Below, one piece after another: positions 47,237-56,403 of a stretch of DNA of 64,000 bases; positions within the stretch are counted from its first letter, which is position 1, and every line of letters begins with the position of its first letter. Origin of the DNA: Sphingobacterium puteale (GTDB lineage: Bacteria; Bacteroidota; Bacteroidia; Sphingobacteriales; Sphingobacteriaceae); the NCBI RefSeq assembly GCF_003627955.1, contig NZ_RBWS01000001.1:372001-436000 (forward strand), read 5' to 3'. The translations under genes were made by a program, and so were the position numbers. The notes under the pieces were generated by a model. The model was not told the DNA's origin and did not search any database. It saw only the letters and a list, made by a program, of their open reading frames with translations.

Positions 47237-47725
47237 ATGAAAGTAAATTTAATGATTTTAACAGTTGCATTGGCGTTTTCAACTGTTGCATGCAACACAA
47301 CAGGAAAAAAATCTGAAGTGACAGGAACCAGCGACACCGCGACCACGGTTCAAAAACCAAGCGTGGTCGATAATGCATCGCTGGAGGGAACTTGGGAGCT
47401 TAAGTCACTTACGACACCCGAAACAGCAGGAAAAGGACTCAAAGACCTCTTCAAAGACAAAGTTCCCTCATTGACATTCACAACCAAAGACCACAAAGTA
47501 GAAGGTAACAACGGATGCAACGGCATCGGTGGTACTTATGAAAGTGAGAAAGGCAATTCCATTAAAATCGGGGATAAATTGATCTCTACGATGATGCACT
47601 GTGAAAATGCGGCTTACAATGAATTTATGAATGGCTTAAAATCTACGACAAACTTCGATGTCAGAGATAATGAATTGACATTTATCTCAGGCGATATTGT
47701 CGTGATGCAATTTGTAAAAAAATAA
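47237..47725 (+). CDS. META domain lipoprotein
   Basis: The 162-residue product has a lipoprotein signal (MKVNLMILTVALAFSTVAC, Cys19). After a low-complexity Thr/Ser linker, residues 49-160 form a META domain of the HslJ type: LEGTWELKSL, LTFTTKDHKVEGNNGCNGIGGTYE, ISTMMHCENAAYNEFMNGLK and the closing strand DIVVMQFVKK. The two cysteine positions (NNGCNG and MHCEN) are typical of the family. META proteins are linked to stress tolerance and have no known enzymatic activity. The gene is monocistronic. Confidence 0.9.
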   Translation: MKVNLMILTVALAFSTVACNTTGKKSEVTGTSDTATTVQKPSVVDNASLEGTWELKSLTTPETAGKGLKDLFKDKVPSLTFTTKDHKVEGNNGCNGIGGTYESEKGNSIKIGDKLISTMMHCENAAYNEFMNGLKSTTNFDVRDNELTFISGDIVVMQFVKK

Positions 47726-47748
47726 GATTTTATCCATTGAAAAGTGAG

Positions 47749-47778
47749 AAAAGGGATGTCTAATGATCATCCCTTTTT
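47749..47778 (+). terminator. Terminator after the META gene
   Basis: AAAAGGGATG pairs with CATCCCTTTT around nine bases, followed by a T run, 24 bases past the stop. Confidence 0.8.
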
Positions 47779-47884
47779 CCGTTAATGTTACCTATACCGC
47801 TTATAATTTCTTCTTTAACGATCCAATCTACAACTGATTTTACTTTTTGGGTAGTCTTCCCCAGTGAAACACGATGCGAGATTA

Positions 47885-48619
47885 TTAAAAAAGCTGTGGT
47901 TCCCATGTCCGTTCTTGTCTTAGCACCCGCTCGCCAGATTCAGCAATAGATATGACCGACTTTTTTAGGTAATTATTTTTAGAAAGGGCTCTTGGTAAAA
48001 GTTCTTCCAACACCATGAGCCCTTTTATTCTATTCGGCTTTTGATCATAGTCACTAAATATCTCAACAGACTTATGTGTGTAAAAACCATGACTTACAAC
48101 CAAACTATCAAGATTTCCTGCTGTATTATAATAAAATGTTCTGCTGGATAAGAATTGACTGTCCCTAAACATTTGCTCTTCTTTCAATAAATCATCATTA
48201 TATTCATACTTGTGGATTATGGGCGTATTGGTATTTTCGAAAATTTTTCGTTCAACGATTTTATTTCCCTGATAGTGCAGTTCTTGTCTATTTGAAAAGG
48301 TGATCGCCTTATCAAAACTCTTCTTTTCTAGCGTCACTCGATTTCCTTTTACAACAACATCCCAATAAACATTATCTGTAAAAACTGTTCTGGGTACACC
48401 AGCGCTAGGCATAAATGCAAACCCACCAATAATGCTGGTCAGTTGTCGCCCCTTATAACTCAACTTTATTTCGTTTACTGTAGGGGTAGGAATTATAGGT
48501 AACTCCAAATAATAAATCGGAATTTCCTTAATCCCTTGGCCTAAATTCATTTCTTCATCTTTTGAACAGGAAACAAAAAGGAAGATTCCAAGGAAATAAA
48601 ACAAATATATTTTTTTCAT
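47885..48619 (-). CDS. Lipoprotein of unknown function
   Basis: The 244-residue product (start at the ATG 48619) has a lipoprotein signal ending LFVSC. The mature protein shows alternating short strands with regularly spaced aromatic residues (QELHYQGNKIVERKIF, HKYEYNDDLLKEEQMFRD, SSRTFYYNTAGNLDSLVVSHG), a rhythm like YD-type or DUF4595-like repeats in Bacteroidota lipoproteins. I cannot name the family. It stands alone, divergent from the metZ-like gene. Confidence 0.7.
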   Translation of the reverse strand: MKKIYLFYFLGIFLFVSCSKDEEMNLGQGIKEIPIYYLELPIIPTPTVNEIKLSYKGRQLTSIIGGFAFMPSAGVPRTVFTDNVYWDVVVKGNRVTLEKKSFDKAITFSNRQELHYQGNKIVERKIFENTNTPIIHKYEYNDDLLKEEQMFRDSQFLSSRTFYYNTAGNLDSLVVSHGFYTHKSVEIFSDYDQKPNRIKGLMVLEELLPRALSKNNYLKKSVISIAESGERVLRQERTWEPQLF

Positions 48620-48669
48620 AAAATAGGGCATTTCATTGCGAATTATACGAATTTAAAAATTTCATCTCG

Positions 48670-48677
48670 TAACTTTA
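48670..48677 (+). promoter_or_regulatory. TAnnTTTA box directly before metZ
   Basis: TAACTTTA lies six bases before the ATG at 48684, the same spacing as the boxes of glyS and mutL. It differs from consensus only in the last base. A leaderless message would result. Confidence 0.45.
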
Positions 48678-48683
48678 CACATC

Positions 48684-49856
48684 ATGAAAAAAGATCAATC
48701 TAAAATCATACGTGAACAGGTCGATCGTTCAGCACTTCGCGAACATTCGACTCCTTTATACCTCACATCAAGTTTTATCTTCGACAGCGCTGAACAAGGT
48801 CGGGCGGTCTTTGCTGGAGAAGAAGATGCAATGATTTATTCCCGCTATGCCAACCCCAATACTTCCGAATTTATCAACAAGGTCTGTATTATGGAAGGTG
48901 CTGAAGCAGGTTTATCCTTTGCATCGGGTATGGCTGCAGTATTTGCTTCCTTTGCTGCAATTATTGAAAGTGGCGACCATATCGTTTCTTCACGAGCAAT
49001 ATTCGGATCTACCCATCAGTTGTTTACAGAGCTTTTTCCACGTTGGGGTGTTACCACAACTTACGTAGATGCGGCTAATCCGGAGGAGTGGGAGAAGGCC
49101 ATACAGCCTAATACGAAGATTATATTTCTGGAATCGCCATCTAATCCAGGACTTGAATTAGTAGATTTGGAATGGTTGGGCAAATTCAAAGAAAAATATC
49201 CGAATATCATTCTTTCGATCGACAACTGTTTTGCGACACCATATCTTCAAAAACCGATTCAATATGGTTTTGATTTGGTGATCCATTCGGCCACCAAATA
49301 TATGGACGGACAGGGTCGTGTTTTAGGGGGTATCGTGGTTGGGAAACAGGAATTGATCGATAAATTGATGTTTTTTATCCGTCACACCGGCCCAGCATTG
49401 TCACCATTTAATGCATGGATTATTTCCAAAAGTTTGGATACCTTGGGTATCCGCATGGACCGTCATTGCTCAAATGCACTTGCACTGGCGCAAGCATTGG
49501 AAAATCATCCCGAGATTGAAGATGTAAAATATCCTTTCTTGCCAAGCCATCCACAATATGAACTTGCCAAAAAGCAGATGAAAGCCGGTGGCGGCATAGT
49601 TACCCTGGTTGTCAAAGGTGGTTTTGAGCGTGCGAAAGCTTTTGTTGACCAGCTGGAAATGATATTATATACATCCAACTTAGGCGACTCGCGATCAATC
49701 GCTACGCACCCAGCGTCTACGACGCATTCCAAATTATCAGAAGACGAGCGTTTAAACCTGGGCATACAACCGGGCAGCATCCGTTTATCTGTTGGCTTGG
49801 AGGATCAGGAAGATATTATCAATGATATCTTACAGGCTTTAGAGAAAACCAAATAA
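48684..49856 (+). CDS. metZ: PLP-dependent O-succinylhomoserine sulfhydrylase-like enzyme
   Basis: The 390-residue protein belongs to the Cys/Met metabolism PLP family (cystathionine gamma-synthase, O-acyl-homoserine sulfhydrylase, methionine gamma-lyase). Markers are IYSRYANPNTSEF, FASGMAAVFASF, ESPSNPGLELVD, the PLP lysine K205 in IHSATKYMDGQGR and the closing SLGDSRSIATHPASTTHSKLSEDER region (here beginning NLGDSRS) and GSIRLSVGLEDQEDI. The overall look fits O-succinylhomoserine sulfhydrylase of Bacteroidota, which takes sulfide to make homocysteine; a gamma-synthase or lyase cannot be excluded by motif alone. The last codons and the stop lie inside a very long perfect hairpin. Confidence 0.85.
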   Translation: MKKDQSKIIREQVDRSALREHSTPLYLTSSFIFDSAEQGRAVFAGEEDAMIYSRYANPNTSEFINKVCIMEGAEAGLSFASGMAAVFASFAAIIESGDHIVSSRAIFGSTHQLFTELFPRWGVTTTYVDAANPEEWEKAIQPNTKIIFLESPSNPGLELVDLEWLGKFKEKYPNIILSIDNCFATPYLQKPIQYGFDLVIHSATKYMDGQGRVLGGIVVGKQELIDKLMFFIRHTGPALSPFNAWIISKSLDTLGIRMDRHCSNALALAQALENHPEIEDVKYPFLPSHPQYELAKKQMKAGGGIVTLVVKGGFERAKAFVDQLEMILYTSNLGDSRSIATHPASTTHSKLSEDERLNLGIQPGSIRLSVGLEDQEDIINDILQALEKTK

Positions 49857-49902
49857 GCAAAAAAAGCGTGCTGAAGCACGCTTTTTTTGCTTATTTGGTT
49901 TT
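49845..49902. terminator. 27-bp perfect terminator hairpin overlapping the metZ stop
   Basis: The left arm 49845-49871 and right arm 49876-49902 pair without a mismatch around the loop TGAA. The core is GCGTGC/GCACGC flanked by seven A and seven T. The last three sense codons and the TAA of metZ are within the left arm. It can stop both metZ and the minus-strand tpx transcript. Confidence 0.9.
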
Positions 49903-49949
49903 TGGTATCAAGATATGAGACTCATTCCTCATATCCAATATTCTCCTAT

Positions 49950-50450
49950 TTAGTTCAATGAAGCAATAGCAGCCGCATAGTTCGGTTCGTCAGCGATTTC
50001 CGCTACCTGTTCTTCATACAATACTTTTCCATTCTCGTCCAAGGTAATCACGACACGGCTCAATAGACCTGCTAAAGGTCCATCAGCAATTGCCAATTGA
50101 TAGGCATCAGAGAAATTCGAATCTTTATATTCGGATAATGTCACCACATTGTTCAAGCCCTCAGCGGCACAAAAACGCCCCTGTGCAAAGGGTAGATCTT
50201 TCGAGATACATAGTACAACCGTATTGTCCAATTGCGATGCTTCTTTATTAAATGCACGTACAGAAGCCGCACAGGTCCCGGTGTCCACACTTGGAAAAAT
50301 ATTTAACACAATTTTTTTCCCCTTAAAGTCTGCTAAAGATTTATCGGAAAGATCGCCTGCAGTTAATTTAAAATCAGGCGCCTGCTCACCAACTTGTGGT
50401 AAGTTGCCTTTAGTATTCACTGGATTGCCCTTAAAAGTGATTGTAGCCAT
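49950..50450 (-). CDS. tpx: Thiol peroxidase
   Basis: Tpx is a thioredoxin-dependent peroxidase active on lipid hydroperoxides. The 166-residue protein from the ATG at 50450 starts [21 protein letters not shown], as Tpx does. The peroxidatic Cys60 is in [15 protein letters not shown] and the resolving Cys94 in [12 protein letters not shown], matching C61/C95 of the E. coli enzyme. An upstream in-frame start at 50519 lies in the promoter and was rejected. It ends near the metZ hairpin, in convergent orientation. Confidence 0.95.
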   Translation of the reverse strand: MATITFKGNPVNTKGNLPQVGEQAPDFKLTAGDLSDKSLADFKGKKIVLNIFPSVDTGTCAASVRAFNKEASQLDNTVVLCISKDLPFAQGRFCAAEGLNNVVTLSEYKDSNFSDAYQLAIADGPLAGLLSRVVITLDENGKVLYEEQVAEIADEPNYAAAIASLN

Positions 50451-50485
50451 AAAATATGATTGTTTAATTTTAGTTTCCTTGCACT

Positions 50486-50516
50486 TAAAGGTACGAGCAA
50501 AAAAAATATTACACAA
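50486..50516 (-). promoter_or_regulatory. Promoter of tpx
   Basis: On the minus strand TTG (50516-50514) precedes TACCTTTA (50493-50486) by 20 bases, close to the -33/-7 layout. The start codon is 35 bases further on. Confidence 0.45.
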
Positions 50517-50596
50517 CATTTATTAATATTAGCCAAACATTTACTATGTTAGCATTGTATTTTAAAGAGGAACGTTAACCAACAATAAACACTAGT

Positions 50597-51817
50597 ATGA
50601 AGAAATTATTATTCTCAATACTTTGTGCATCACCATCACTGCTCTTTGCACAAGGGTCTCAAGTGAATACACAGGGCGTACGGGCATTAGGCATGGCTGG
50701 TGCCGGATCTGCGCTTTTCACAGACGAAACAAGTATATTCTACAATCCGGGAGGTCTGGCAAAAATGGACCACAATGCAGTTTCTGCAGGCATATCCGCA
50801 GTAATGTATCGATCAGCCTTCAAAGAATCAGGAAGCAATCAAGTGTATAACACGCGCTCGCAAGTGACTCCTCCTTTTTCTGTTTTTGCTACATTTGGGC
50901 CAGACAACGCCCGTTGGAAGGCTGGTCTTGGTGTATATACACCTTACGGCGGAGCAGTGGACTGGGGAGACAGTTGGCCTGGAAAATACGAGCTCAACCA
51001 CCTAAAATTGCGCGCGATTTATATCCAGCCTACCATCAGTTATAAACTTACGGATAACTTCAGCGTAGGTGCTGGTTTTGTTTACAACATTGGCATGGTC
51101 GATCTTGCACGGTCGCTACCTCTGTTTTTACCTGACGGATCCTCTGCACATGCCAAATTAACGGGTACGGGTACGGGTATAGGTTACAACGTCGGTGCGC
51201 ATTACAACTTTGACAACAACGTCGCGATCTCTTTATCTTACCGTTCAAAAGTCGTTACAAAGCTGAAAAAGGGTGATGCCGAATTTACGGTGCCTGATGC
51301 TGTTGCAGCCTCGTTTTCCGATACCAAATTCAGCGCAGAACTTCCTTTACCGGCATCACTTAACCTCGGCCTCTCCGTTCCGGTGAGTGACAAGGTAGAT
51401 ATTGTTGCCGACGGAACTTTTATTCAATACAACATTTATAAAAAACTGGTCTTTGATTATGCAGACAATACCCCGCTGCTGCAGGATACTGAACAGATAA
51501 AAAATTATAAAAATGCATTTTCAGGGAAAGTTGGGGTGAATTATAAAGCAAACGAAAAGTTGGCTGTACGTGCCGGAGTGGGTTATGTAAAAACACCGGT
51601 TGGCAAAGACTATGTTTATGCAGAGACTCCGGACAACGACCGGCTCATGGGTGCGCTGGGCTTGTCTTACGCCATCAACGACAAATTCAGTCTTCACGCA
51701 GCTTATGTTTTACAAAAATTGAAAGAGCGCACTGTCACAAGCCCCGTCACACAAATCGAGGGCGCTTACAAGACAAACATTCACGCCCCTTCAATTTCAT
51801 TCACCTATAAATGGTAA
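50597..51817 (+). CDS. OmpP1/FadL family outer membrane transport protein
   Basis: The 406-residue barrel imports hydrophobic molecules such as fatty acids in well-studied members. The Sec signal ends LLFAQ. The mature start carries the family pattern: GVRALGMAGAGSALFTDETSIFYNPGGLAKM (N-terminal plug, NPxxL/A element), then strands with WKAGLGVYTPYGGAVDWGDSW and a C-terminal phenylalanine-containing strand (ISFTYKW). The SGNH hydrolase gene follows six bases after its stop, a pairing that suggests an esterase feeding lipid-like products to the porin. Confidence 0.9.
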   Translation: MKKLLFSILCASPSLLFAQGSQVNTQGVRALGMAGAGSALFTDETSIFYNPGGLAKMDHNAVSAGISAVMYRSAFKESGSNQVYNTRSQVTPPFSVFATFGPDNARWKAGLGVYTPYGGAVDWGDSWPGKYELNHLKLRAIYIQPTISYKLTDNFSVGAGFVYNIGMVDLARSLPLFLPDGSSAHAKLTGTGTGIGYNVGAHYNFDNNVAISLSYRSKVVTKLKKGDAEFTVPDAVAASFSDTKFSAELPLPASLNLGLSVPVSDKVDIVADGTFIQYNIYKKLVFDYADNTPLLQDTEQIKNYKNAFSGKVGVNYKANEKLAVRAGVGYVKTPVGKDYVYAETPDNDRLMGALGLSYAINDKFSLHAAYVLQKLKERTVTSPVTQIEGAYKTNIHAPSISFTYKW

Positions 51818-51823
51818 TATATT

Positions 51824-53167
51824 ATGAAAAGATTTCAAAAAAATATTAAGCTTTATATTGGTTTTGTGGCGCTGGCATTGGCTGCGTCCTGTAAGCCATC
51901 TATCGACCTAGATACCAAAGGTGGAAATCCTGAAAATGTGGATTTCAGCAAATATATTGCTGTCGGTAACTCCCTGACTGCTGGTTACGCCAACAGTGGC
52001 CTTAGTCTGAAGGGGCAGGAACAATCTTTCCCAAATATGCTCGCGCAAGAGATGAAAAAAGTAGGCGGAGGAGAGTTTCTACAGCCTTATTTTCCTGCGG
52101 AAAACTATAATGGCAGCGGGTTTTTATATTTAAAAGCACTGGTCAATGGTCAACCTGAATTAGGCACCGTAACTGACCATCTTGCCATCCGTGGTCAGAC
52201 CGAAGACAAAAAACCACTTTACATCAAATACACCGGCCCCATTAATAATCTAGGTGTCCCGGGCATGCGATTGGATCTAGCATTTGTTCAGGGTATGGGT
52301 GCATTAAATCCCTATTTTGAGCGTTTGCTACCGGACAATGAAACGGGAACCAAAAAGTATGTGGATTTTGCAACGACCAAAGACCATACGTTCTTTTCCT
52401 TCTCATTAGGAAATAACGACGTGCTGGGCTATGCCACAAATGGTGCTGTGACGACCGACGCCACAAATACCCTGATTTCCGAGCAAACATTTGCAGGGCT
52501 TTATACCGAATTCATAACCAAATTGACAAGCAAAGAACAGAAAGGGGTTGTCGCTACCATTCCGGACGTGACGGCAGTGCCTTATTTCACGACAGTAACA
52601 CGTCAAGCGTTACTGGCGGGGGTGAACGCTGCCTTAAAGGAACAGGGGAAAGATCCTTTTAGTGATATTTATATCAAAACAAAGACAGTTACAAGGGCAG
52701 CAACCGATAAAGACATGTTTATCTTACCGTTTTCATCGGCAGGTTTATTGGGCCGACAAGACCTCAAAGACCCAGCAACAGGTATTGTAAATCCGTACCC
52801 TTATGGTTTATTTATACAAAATCCTGTTGGTGACAATTTTGTCCTGGATGAATCTGAGGCAAAAATGGTCCAAGATCGTATTGTTGCGCTAAACACAACA
52901 ATCAAACAGGTTGCAGACAGTAAAAAGCTTGCTGTGGCGGATATCTACAGTTTCTTGAACAAAGTAAAATCGGGCTATCAGATTAATGGTATAGCCATTA
53001 GCAATAAATATATCACCGGTAATATATTCTCTTTGGATGGGGTCCACTTAACGCCTATGGGTTATGCCATTATGGCTAATGTTTTTGTTGATGCCATCAA
53101 TGCGAAATATAGCACTAAATTAGGAAAAGTAAATGTCAGCCAGTATGGCGGTGTTGCCTTACCTTAG
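51824..53167 (+). CDS. SGNH/GDSL-family hydrolase lipoprotein
   Basis: The 447-residue lipoprotein (signal ending LAASC, Cys23) belongs to the SGNH esterase fold. Block I reads YIAVGNSLTAGYA near residue 46, so the classical GDS is GNS here; the nucleophile Ser is kept. Block III is FSLGNNDVLGYA, and block V is DGVHLTPMGYAIMANVF with the Asp-x-x-His dyad. A long insert lies between blocks I and III, making it larger than common GDSL lipases. It is co-transcribed with the FadL-like porin and is likely a surface or periplasmic esterase. Substrate unknown. Confidence 0.85.
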   Translation: MKRFQKNIKLYIGFVALALAASCKPSIDLDTKGGNPENVDFSKYIAVGNSLTAGYANSGLSLKGQEQSFPNMLAQEMKKVGGGEFLQPYFPAENYNGSGFLYLKALVNGQPELGTVTDHLAIRGQTEDKKPLYIKYTGPINNLGVPGMRLDLAFVQGMGALNPYFERLLPDNETGTKKYVDFATTKDHTFFSFSLGNNDVLGYATNGAVTTDATNTLISEQTFAGLYTEFITKLTSKEQKGVVATIPDVTAVPYFTTVTRQALLAGVNAALKEQGKDPFSDIYIKTKTVTRAATDKDMFILPFSSAGLLGRQDLKDPATGIVNPYPYGLFIQNPVGDNFVLDESEAKMVQDRIVALNTTIKQVADSKKLAVADIYSFLNKVKSGYQINGIAISNKYITGNIFSLDGVHLTPMGYAIMANVFVDAINAKYSTKLGKVNVSQYGGVALP

Positions 53168-53192
53168 TGCTATAAATTAGCCAAAAGGATCT

Positions 53193-53234
53193 AAAAAAGG
53201 TCATTTGAATTGAACATTCAGATGACCTTTTTTT
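53193..53234 (+). terminator. Terminator after the SGNH hydrolase gene
   Basis: AAAAAAGGTCAT pairs with ATGACCTTTTTT, and after one mismatch TGAA pairs with TTCA. A long T run follows. Confidence 0.85.
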
Positions 53235-53423
53235 GTAAAACAATGCGTATTTTTGTTATACGAAGTCATTCATCGACTTCAAAAAGTTTTATGTTTGTTT
53301 AACATTCATTCGCTTCAAAAGCTGGGTCAGACAAATCTGTATAAGAAGACAACACAATGAAAACCAGTACTTATGGCAATAGAGATGCAAAAACAAATAC
53401 AATACGCGTAAATAATTATTCTT

Positions 53424-53840
53424 ATGAAAGTCAAATTAAACCGTGTCAATCAAGCTGTGCATTTCGAAGCCAGCAGTGAATTATCTACTGTCAAAGTGAA
53501 TATCGATGGTTCTGAAGCCATCGGCGGCGAAGGCAAAGGTGTCCGCCCCATGGAATTAGTCTTGATGGCATTGGGTTCTTGTAGCGTTTTTGATCTACAC
53601 AGTATATTGGTCAAACAACGCCAGCAAATTGACGATATCCAAGTGGAAGTAGAAGGAAAACGTCGCGAAGAAATCCCGCAGATATTCACCGATATCCACA
53701 TCAACTTTTTCCTAAAGGGGGATATTGATGAAGTGAAAGCCGCAAAAGCCGCTGAATTGGCCGTGAAAAAATATTGTTCGGTACATGACATGCTTGCAGC
53801 AGGTGGTATCAATATCACTTATTCGCTAAAAATAAACTAA
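53424..53840 (+). CDS. OsmC family protein
   Basis: OsmC and Ohr proteins are thiol peroxidases for organic peroxides; many relatives have unknown roles. The 138-residue protein has Cys53 in LMALGSCSVFDLHSIL and Cys118 in VKKYCSVHDML, the two redox cysteines of the family, and the early block GSEAIGGEGKGVRPMELVLMAL. It resembles the YhfA-like branch rather than Ohr. It is a single gene, ended by a hairpin terminator. Confidence 0.9.
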   Translation: MKVKLNRVNQAVHFEASSELSTVKVNIDGSEAIGGEGKGVRPMELVLMALGSCSVFDLHSILVKQRQQIDDIQVEVEGKRREEIPQIFTDIHINFFLKGDIDEVKAAKAAELAVKKYCSVHDMLAAGGINITYSLKIN

Positions 53841-53850
53841 TACTTTTATA

Positions 53851-53912
53851 ATGCCTACGCTTACATCTACAGATTTTAATTCCATCTATGGGTTTAAGCG
53901 TAGGCATTTTTT
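53851..53912 (+). terminator. Terminator after osmC with long loop
   Basis: ATGCCTACGCTTA pairs over 13 bp with TAAGCGTAGGCAT across a 31-base loop, and T residues follow. It also sits at the end of the minus-strand receptor gene. Confidence 0.7.
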
Positions 53913-53917
53913 GTGGG

Positions 53918-56290
53918 CTAAAGTCTTTTTTGCTCTTCAGTCTTGGTCGGCTGATTACTGCTCTTGATTTTTTGGTTTCCGAAGTGATACCGCAGCGTTA
54001 CATTGACCTTTCTTGTATCTTGGTAATCGTCAAAATAATTGTCCTGATCGGCATACTTTGACGAGATTCTCATTTTTTCAGTTCTGAAAATATCCATAAA
54101 CGCCAGATTCACTTCCAGCTTCTTATTAAAAAATTTACGGTTAGTCGTCAAGTAAGTACTGGAATAGCCTGTAATCCGAAATGGCCCCTGAATAGTCGGC
54201 GAAGTAAAGCTGTTTCCGAGTTCTACATTCCAGCCGGCATTTTTGTCCAGCACATAGCTTGAACTTATATTCCCATTGCCGATGTAAACGTCATTCTTGT
54301 GAAGCACGGCATCAGATCCCATAAAATAATTCTCATTGTACATTCCTTCCAGCTGAAGATTTAATCCCCAGCGGGAGGTCAGCTGAACACTCTTGCCCAG
54401 ATCTATCCCCGCTCCCTGCCCTTTCTTAATATTGGTATATTGAAAGATCAGCTGATGATTGACATTATCCTGCAAGGCGATTTCCATATTAGGCCATTTC
54501 TCAAACCGGTAAAATAGATCTACATTCCAGCTATTCTTTGTCCAGGTGAGGTTGAGGTTATGTACAATGGTAGCCCTTAAACGCGGGTCGCCCTGAAAAT
54601 AGGAGAACAGGTTATAATAAGATTTCGCCGGATTGAGCCATGAGTAAGTGGGACGGCTGATGCGCTTACCGTAGGAAAACCCAAATTGCTGTTGGTCTGC
54701 CAATGCATATTGCATATAGAACGTAGGGAATAGCACAAAATAATCCTTCTTGTTGATATCCTTAGGCTCTGAGACAATACCTTCCAAATTGGTATACTCC
54801 CCTCTTAATCCTGCTTTCCAGCTCCATTTCTTCCACCCATAGCTAAACGATGTGTACAAGGCCACATTGCGTTCTTTATAATCAAACAGACTGCTCTTGT
54901 CCGGTCGGTGCTGTAGTGTACCGGATTCATCATCTGAAAACAGCAGGTCGCTTGTGGTCTTAACGGCACTAAATTTTCCCCCAAATTCTACTTCCAGCCC
55001 CTTTATCTTTCCCGTAACGTCCAGCTGCGAGGAAAAAAGACGATTTTTGCTATCATTATCACTGATAAAACGTGTGCTCGACGGCTGTTCGCCTTTAAAA
55101 TCCAATGCCGTCAATACATCTTGATCATTGCTGGCATGGCTTGACGTAAAGTAAGAAGACCAATTGATGCTCCATTTGGGGCTGAGTTTCTTCGTCACCT
55201 GTAAATAGAAGTTATTGGTCTTATTGGAACGTTCGTGGTCGTTTGTTGTAAAATAACTGGACTCCTGCACCCGGTCTTTGTTATAGATCACCGTAGGCAC
55301 TTCATAAATACCATAGGATTTCGGTCCATAGTAACCGTTTAAGCCTGCATTGACGGACCATGTCGAGTCTGGCGTATAGTCCATCGAAAGCACATAGCTA
55401 TTTTGGCTATTATTGGTATCGAAACGGTCCATTGTGCCTTCCCAAGAGGTCTGTTCCTTGGGATAATACACATAGTTTGTTTCATAACGGGCATAGGTAC
55501 CGCGCCCAAAATTGTATGTCCCCCGTAGATTGAACTTTTCGTTTCTATAATACTGTGTGAGTCCAAACAACTGTTTCCAGGTTGTACTCCTTTCGGCCAG
55601 GGCCAACAGGGTACCCCGATAACCATATAATGTAGATTTGGACAGCTTGATGTTAATGACCGTGCTTCCCTCCGCTTCATATTTTGCCGGTGGATTGGTA
55701 ATCACCTCAATGGATTGTACATCATTACCGGCTGTGTTTTCCAAATAAGTTTTCAGTTCATCACCACTCAGCATTACCTTACGGTCATTAATAAGCAGCA
55801 TGATCTTTTTACTTCCCCGCACCATGAGGTCCGAACCGCTGGCCATTACCAGGGGAGTCCGTTTGAGAATATCCCAGGTGTTGAGTGCGGAGAGATTACT
55901 ATTTTGAACATTAAATTCCAGGCGGTCCAATTTACGGATCAATCGCGGTTGCCGCCCCACCACATTCACTTCCGCAAGTTCTTTCGCCTTTGGCAAGAGT
56001 GTCAACATCAGGGGACTTTTTATGGTGTCGCTGTAAAAAAATATTTCAAGGAATCCGAAGTTTAAATGCGAGGCTTTCAGATAGTATTTGCTATGCTGCA
56101 GCAATGACACTTCAAATTTCCCGGCACGATCTGTTTTCGTTTCGCTGATCTGTTGATAGGTACTGTCCAACAAAACAATGGATGCATCAGCCAGCACCTC
56201 ATTATTACCATCCCGGATCTGTCCTCCGACCTGTTTCGTCTGTGCCGTCACAAACAATGGTGCTGCAAGCAAAAATAATAAGCATTTCAT
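53918..56290 (-). CDS. TonB-dependent receptor (outer membrane beta-barrel type)
   Basis: The 790-residue protein, started at the ATG at 56290, has a Sec signal ending FVTAQ. A carboxypeptidase regulatory-like domain follows (VGGQIRDGNNEVLADASIVLLD). The plug shows LAEVNVVGRQPRLIRKLDRLEFNV and VQSIEVITNPPAKYEAEGSTVINIKL, the signature of the outer membrane beta-barrel 3 group rather than of SusC. The barrel ends with FRTEKMRISS and VNVTLRYHF. It has no SusD partner, so it likely imports a small ligand such as a metal chelate, peptide or vitamin. It is divergent from a histidine kinase gene. Confidence 0.9.
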   Translation of the reverse strand: MKCLLFLLAAPLFVTAQTKQVGGQIRDGNNEVLADASIVLLDSTYQQISETKTDRAGKFEVSLLQHSKYYLKASHLNFGFLEIFFYSDTIKSPLMLTLLPKAKELAEVNVVGRQPRLIRKLDRLEFNVQNSNLSALNTWDILKRTPLVMASGSDLMVRGSKKIMLLINDRKVMLSGDELKTYLENTAGNDVQSIEVITNPPAKYEAEGSTVINIKLSKSTLYGYRGTLLALAERSTTWKQLFGLTQYYRNEKFNLRGTYNFGRGTYARYETNYVYYPKEQTSWEGTMDRFDTNNSQNSYVLSMDYTPDSTWSVNAGLNGYYGPKSYGIYEVPTVIYNKDRVQESSYFTTNDHERSNKTNNFYLQVTKKLSPKWSINWSSYFTSSHASNDQDVLTALDFKGEQPSSTRFISDNDSKNRLFSSQLDVTGKIKGLEVEFGGKFSAVKTTSDLLFSDDESGTLQHRPDKSSLFDYKERNVALYTSFSYGWKKWSWKAGLRGEYTNLEGIVSEPKDINKKDYFVLFPTFYMQYALADQQQFGFSYGKRISRPTYSWLNPAKSYYNLFSYFQGDPRLRATIVHNLNLTWTKNSWNVDLFYRFEKWPNMEIALQDNVNHQLIFQYTNIKKGQGAGIDLGKSVQLTSRWGLNLQLEGMYNENYFMGSDAVLHKNDVYIGNGNISSSYVLDKNAGWNVELGNSFTSPTIQGPFRITGYSSTYLTTNRKFFNKKLEVNLAFMDIFRTEKMRISSKYADQDNYFDDYQDTRKVNVTLRYHFGNQKIKSSNQPTKTEEQKRL

Positions 56291-56392
56291 ATTTCGGTAT
56301 CTAATGTTCCAAAATTGTCCATTAATACAGCTAAACATGGTTAATGAAGAGTTAATGCTGCGTTAAGGTTTATGATCTTCGCTAGGAGAGGT

Positions 56393-56400
56393 TATATTTG
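56393..56400 (+). promoter_or_regulatory. TAnnTTTG box directly before the histidine kinase
   Basis: TATATTTG is a full consensus match only three bases before the ATG at 56404. If used, the message would have no leader or the true start would be further in. Confidence 0.4.
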
Positions 56401-56403
56401 TAT

